From: Phycisphaerae bacterium SM23_33
GTDB lineage: Bacteria > Planctomycetota > Phycisphaerae > SM23-33
NCBI GenBank assembly: GCA_001303665.1
Contig: LJUF01000025.1
Coordinates: 1-16,958 of the forward strand
Direction of reading: 5' to 3'
DNA length: 16,958 nucleotides
Shown here: in pieces, positions 14,082 through 16,958 of the stretch
How positions within the stretch are numbered: the stretch's first letter is position 1
How the letters are laid out: every line of letters starts with the position of its first letter
The notes under the pieces: generated by a model
Database searches by the model: none
The model's input: the letters and a program-made list of their open reading frames with translations, nothing else
Told to the model about the DNA's origin: nothing
Position numbers and translations under genes: made by a program

Positions 14082-15773
14082 TCAGGTCTTTTCCTCAACC
14101 ACCAGCCGGTTTCCCTCGTTGCGGAGGACCACGACTCTGGTTCCGGCGTTCAGGAAGGCGCCGTCGGCGATGGCGTCCATCAGCCTCTCGCCGATGCGGA
14201 CCTTGCCCACCGGCCGGCAGATCTGCACCACCTCGCCGGTCTGCCCGGGGCGGATGTCGAGGATGTTGGCGTCCTCGGTGGCCGGCGGCACCGCCGCCGC
14301 CTGCGGCGGGGCCAGCACCAGCCTGCTGGCGACGGGCACCCTGGGCAGGTACCGCGCGAGAATGGCCGCCCCCACCACCGCCAGGGTGACTCCCGCCACC
14401 AGCGCCATCGCCCCGTGGGTCAAGAGGCTCCAGTCCAGCTCGGTGTCCGGCAGCGGCAGCTTGTCGGGGGGGTTGGCCATGGCAATGGCCAGCAGCGCCG
14501 CCAGGCAGCACAGGATGCCGGCGATGCCCATCACCCCGAAGCCCGGCGTGACGAAGATCTCCACCAGCAGCAGCCCCACGCCCAGCACGAACAGGGCAAT
14601 CTCCCACACCTGCGCCAGGCCGGCCAGATACCGGCTGCCGAAGAGGATGGCGAAGCAGATGATGGCGATGGTCCCAGGCACGCCGAAGCCGGGCGTGATG
14701 ATCTCCAGATACAGCGCCAGGATGCCCACGAACAGCAGCACCACCATCACCGCCGGGGAGGTGAGGAACCCCACCATCCGCTCCGACCAGGTGTCGGTCA
14801 GTGCCTCCGGCGCGGCGGTGATGTTGAAGGCCTGCCGCAATTGCTCCATGGAGTCGACCACGCGGGTGGCCAGGCCGTAGGCGACGGCCTCGTTGGCCGT
14901 CAGCGTCACCAGCTTGTTGGGCCCGGCGATGGTGCGGACGTACTCCCACTGGGCGTCTGTGGGCACGGCCCTCTGGGTGACGGGCTGGCGGCCCGGAGGC
15001 ACGTCGGCCACCCGCCCGTACCAGTCGGCGGCGTCCACGATCTGAAGCTCGCGCGGCTCCTGGCCGCCCCGGCGGCGAATCAGCCAGATCACCCGGTCGA
15101 TGGTGATCATGCCCTCGATCAGGTCGTTGTCGTAACCGTTCCTGTCGGCCATGGCCCGCGCCCCCGCCAGGTCGGCCGACTCGAACTTGCCCCGCACCTT
15201 CTCCGGCAGCTCGACGATCTGCCCGGTGGGGGCTATGAGGATGGGCATGGCCGCCCCGATCCGGGCGGCGGGGGCCATCACGATCTCGTCGCAGGCCACC
15301 GAGATGATGGCCCCGGCACTGAGGGCGTCGGGGTTGACGTAGGCGACGGTGTAGATGTCCTTCAAGTCCTGCATGATGAGGCGGACGATGCCGGCCATGG
15401 CCCCGCCGCTGCCGCCGGGGGTGTCCATGTCGAAGATGACGATCTGGGCCTTTCTGGTCTTGATGGGGATGATCTTGCGGCGGATGGCGTCCAGGGTCGC
15501 GCCCGTGATGGCCTGCTTGATGGGAATGATGAAGGCGCGGGTGACTTCCTTGGGCAGGGCGGGCTTGGCCACCTCGGGGCGGCGCAGCCTGCCGTCCGGC
15601 GTGATGAGCCAATCCCCTTCGACGTCGACGGCCGGCGCCGCGGCCGTCTGGGGCGATCCGCCGCTGGGGGCGGCCGACTGGCCGCGCGCCAGCACGGCCA
15701 GCGCCAGGCCCAGTGCCAGGATTGCGCCGATCCGAGCGCTGCGCCTGCCCGACCTCTTTCCCGCCCGGGACAT
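14082..15773 (-). CDS. Long NfeD membrane-bound serine protease, ClpP class
   Basis: 563 residues. I chose ATG 15773 because GGAAGGAAAAGG precedes it and it begins a signal sequence (SRAGKRSGRRSARIG then AILALGLALAVLA). The ClpP-like protease domain (about 75-320) has DMDTPGG (115-121). The nucleophile is Ser152 in ALSAGAIIS. A lysine (Lys192 in LPEKV) is placed like the catalytic Lys of the archaeal stomatin protease PH1510. A membrane domain follows (about 338-475) with two copies of the (I/V)TPGFGV(P/M)G motif (359-366 and 409-416). The NfeD OB-fold lies at about 508-560. The protease faces the outside and is thought to cut SPFH/stomatin-type partners. It is the first gene of the run towards FloA. 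Confidence 0.94.
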   Translation of the reverse strand: MSRAGKRSGRRSARIGAILALGLALAVLARGQSAAPSGGSPQTAAAPAVDVEGDWLITPDGRLRRPEVAKPALPKEVTRAFIIPIKQAITGATLDAIRRKIIPIKTRKAQIVIFDMDTPGGSGGAMAGIVRLIMQDLKDIYTVAYVNPDALSAGAIISVACDEIVMAPAARIGAAMPILIAPTGQIVELPEKVRGKFESADLAGARAMADRNGYDNDLIEGMITIDRVIWLIRRRGGQEPRELQIVDAADWYGRVADVPPGRQPVTQRAVPTDAQWEYVRTIAGPNKLVTLTANEAVAYGLATRVVDSMEQLRQAFNITAAPEALTDTWSERMVGFLTSPAVMVVLLFVGILALYLEIITPGFGVPGTIAIICFAILFGSRYLAGLAQVWEIALFVLGVGLLLVEIFVTPGFGVMGIAGILCCLAALLAIAMANPPDKLPLPDTELDWSLLTHGAMALVAGVTLAVVGAAILARYLPRVPVASRLVLAPPQAAAVPPATEDANILDIRPGQTGEVVQICRPVGKVRIGERLMDAIADGAFLNAGTRVVVLRNEGNRLVVEEKT

Positions 15774-15804
15774 GTGCCTTTTCCTTCCCACCTTAGGTTC
15801 ACTT

Positions 15805-15833
15805 ATTGTATGGCCGGGCCGGGGCCGAAGCAA
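15805..15833 (-). promoter_or_regulatory. Candidate sigma-70 promoter for the nfeD/floA cassette
   Basis: On the minus strand TTGCTT (15828-15833), a 17-base spacer and TACAAT (15805-15810) stand 31 bases before the ATG of the long nfeD. They lie in the divergent gap shared with the glycosidase gene. The -10 differs from consensus at one base. The implied leader is about 25 bases and contains the ribosome-binding site. Read by eye. Confidence 0.45.
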
Positions 15834-15925
15834 TACCGACCCGCCGGCGCGCTTGCCCCGCCGGCGCCCGCAGAATATCATCCCCGGCCGGGGCCCGGAC
15901 AGCACGGTTTTGTGAAAGGTTGGCC

Positions 15926-16958
15926 GTGGAAAGGACAGGCTTTCTGATCCCCGTCAAGACGTGTCGCCGCCTAACCGGCCGGTTCTCGTTCCCCACGACG
16001 AACCTGCTGGCCAGCAGTCACAGTGCCGACGCAGTATGCCTGCGGCAGCTGCACGACGACCTGGCGGCAAGGGGCGTGGGCGCTCGGGTCCGGATCGGCT
16101 CCCATCGGCCCCAGGCCGCGGCCGTCTACGTCGCCAGGAGCAAGAGCATTGGCGATCACGAGGCGTATGAACTGACGGTCCGGCCGACCCCGCCGCGGCG
16201 TCTACCACGACTGCTCCCGCGGCAAGGTGCCGAAGGTGGCCACCGTCAAGGCCCTCATCGAGCGCCTCGCCCGCTGGAAGATCAACGAGCTTCAGTTGTA
16301 CATCGAGAACACCTTCCGCTACCGCCGCCACCCCGCCATCGGCCGGGGCTACAGCCCCTTCACCGCCGCCGACATCCTGGCCATCCAGGCCCACGCCAAG
16401 AAGCATCACGTCCGCCTGGTGGGATCGCTGGCCAGCTTCGGGCACATGGAAAAGATCCTGGCGCTTCCCGAATACCGCCACCTGGCCGAGGACCCCGAGA
16501 GCTTCCGCACCGACGAGAAGGGCGACCTGTGCCCCACCGACCCGGGCTCGATCAGGCTGCTGGGCGAGCTGTACGGCGAGTTCCTGCCGCTGCTGGAGGC
16601 GGAGGACTTCAACGCCTGCTGCGACGAGACGCGCCAGATCGGCGCCGGCCGAAGCCAGAGCCGCGCCCGAAAGATCGGCCTCGCCCGGCTGTACCTGGAG
16701 TTCGTCCTGAAGATCCGCCGGCTGGTCCGCCGGCACGGCAAGCGGCTGAACATCTGGGGCGACATCATCCTGGCCCATCCTGAGCTTATCGACGAGGTGC
16801 CCAAGGACATCGTCATGCTCAACTGGGACTACAGCGCCGACGGCGGGCGGATCGACCGCACCGGCGAGTTCGCCGAAGCCGGTCTGCCGCTGATGTGCTG
16901 CCCCGGCACGAACAGTTGGCAGAGCCACGGCAGCCGCATGAAGCAGGCCAACGACAAC
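15926..16958 (+). pseudogene. Disrupted family-20-type glycosidase (beta-N-acetylhexosaminidase-like), partial
   Basis: Segment one (15926-16186, 87 codons) starts at a GTG with AAAGG six bases upstream. It matches the N-terminal GH20b domain: FLIPVKTCRRLTGRFSFPTT, AAAVYVARSKSI and HEAYELTVRP. Segment two (16188-16958, a different frame, 257 codons, open at the window edge) continues as the catalytic barrel: PRRGVYHDCSRGKVPKVAT, VRLVGSLASFGHME, and FNACCDETRQIGAGRS with the Asp-Glu pair at 16623-16628, then MLNWDYSA. Intact relatives have roughly 45-55 more residues between LTVRP and PRRG, including a YG.QTL-type segment. So an internal stretch of 3n+2 bases is missing and the frame is broken. 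Such enzymes trim terminal N-acetylhexosamines from glycans. This is either a true pseudogene or a collapsed assembly; both flanking parts look otherwise intact. Confidence 0.8.

Noticed and set aside
13818..15947. 709-residue open frame on the plus strand
   Set aside because: It is antisense to both nfeD genes, with low-complexity His/Gly/Asp composition and no family resemblance.
1..16958. tRNA, rRNA, CRISPR array, insertion sequence or transposase
   Set aside because: I saw no cloverleaf, rRNA-like stretch, regularly spaced direct repeats with spacers, or transposase motif. The only repeat of note is the inverted repeat at 10560-10733.

Overview
GC-rich bacterial DNA with dense protein coding, several translationally coupled genes and no RNA genes or CRISPR array that I could see. 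The gene content suggests an uncultured planctomycete, perhaps Phycisphaerae-like. It has a duplicated NfeD/FloA cassette, a fused AhbA-AhbB siroheme decarboxylase, a family-20-type glycosidase and an ECF sigma operon with an exported repeat protein. This placement is inference from gene content, not from a marker gene.

Left part (1-2915, minus strand). An ECF sigma factor gene overlaps a gene for a single-pass membrane protein, probably its anti-sigma partner. That gene in turn shares its stop with the start of an exported protein built of two tandem ~145-residue modules, cut by the window edge. Upstream on the same strand is an iron-sulfur-flavoprotein-like flavin oxidoreductase.

Middle (2963-9138, plus strand). 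From a promoter candidate run an exported lipin/LNS2-like HAD phosphatase with an N-terminal beta-sandwich-like region, a secreted serine alpha/beta hydrolase, and a carbohydrate ABC importer (two permeases and a substrate-binding protein, no ATPase). The esterase next to a sugar importer suggests extracellular glycan deacylation followed by uptake.

Right of centre (9169-10511, minus strand). A YkoF/MTH1187-type thiamine-binding protein gene overlaps, by GTGA, a single-chain AhbA-AhbB siroheme decarboxylase of the alternative heme pathway. The 230-base gap behind it (10512-10741) holds a striking imperfect long inverted repeat whose arms are each made of three 9-base units.

Right part (10742-15773, minus strand). 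One unidirectional run reads long NfeD protease, short NfeD, a truncated FloA copy, full-length FloA, an uncharacterised membrane-anchored coiled-coil protein and a universal stress protein. This is a membrane-microdomain cassette, expanded by duplication of FloA. A good promoter candidate lies before the long nfeD and another lies inside the end of the truncated floA copy.

Right edge (15926-16958, plus strand). A family-20-type glycosidase gene is disrupted by an internal loss with a frame change and continues past the window. This is either a pseudogene or an assembly error.
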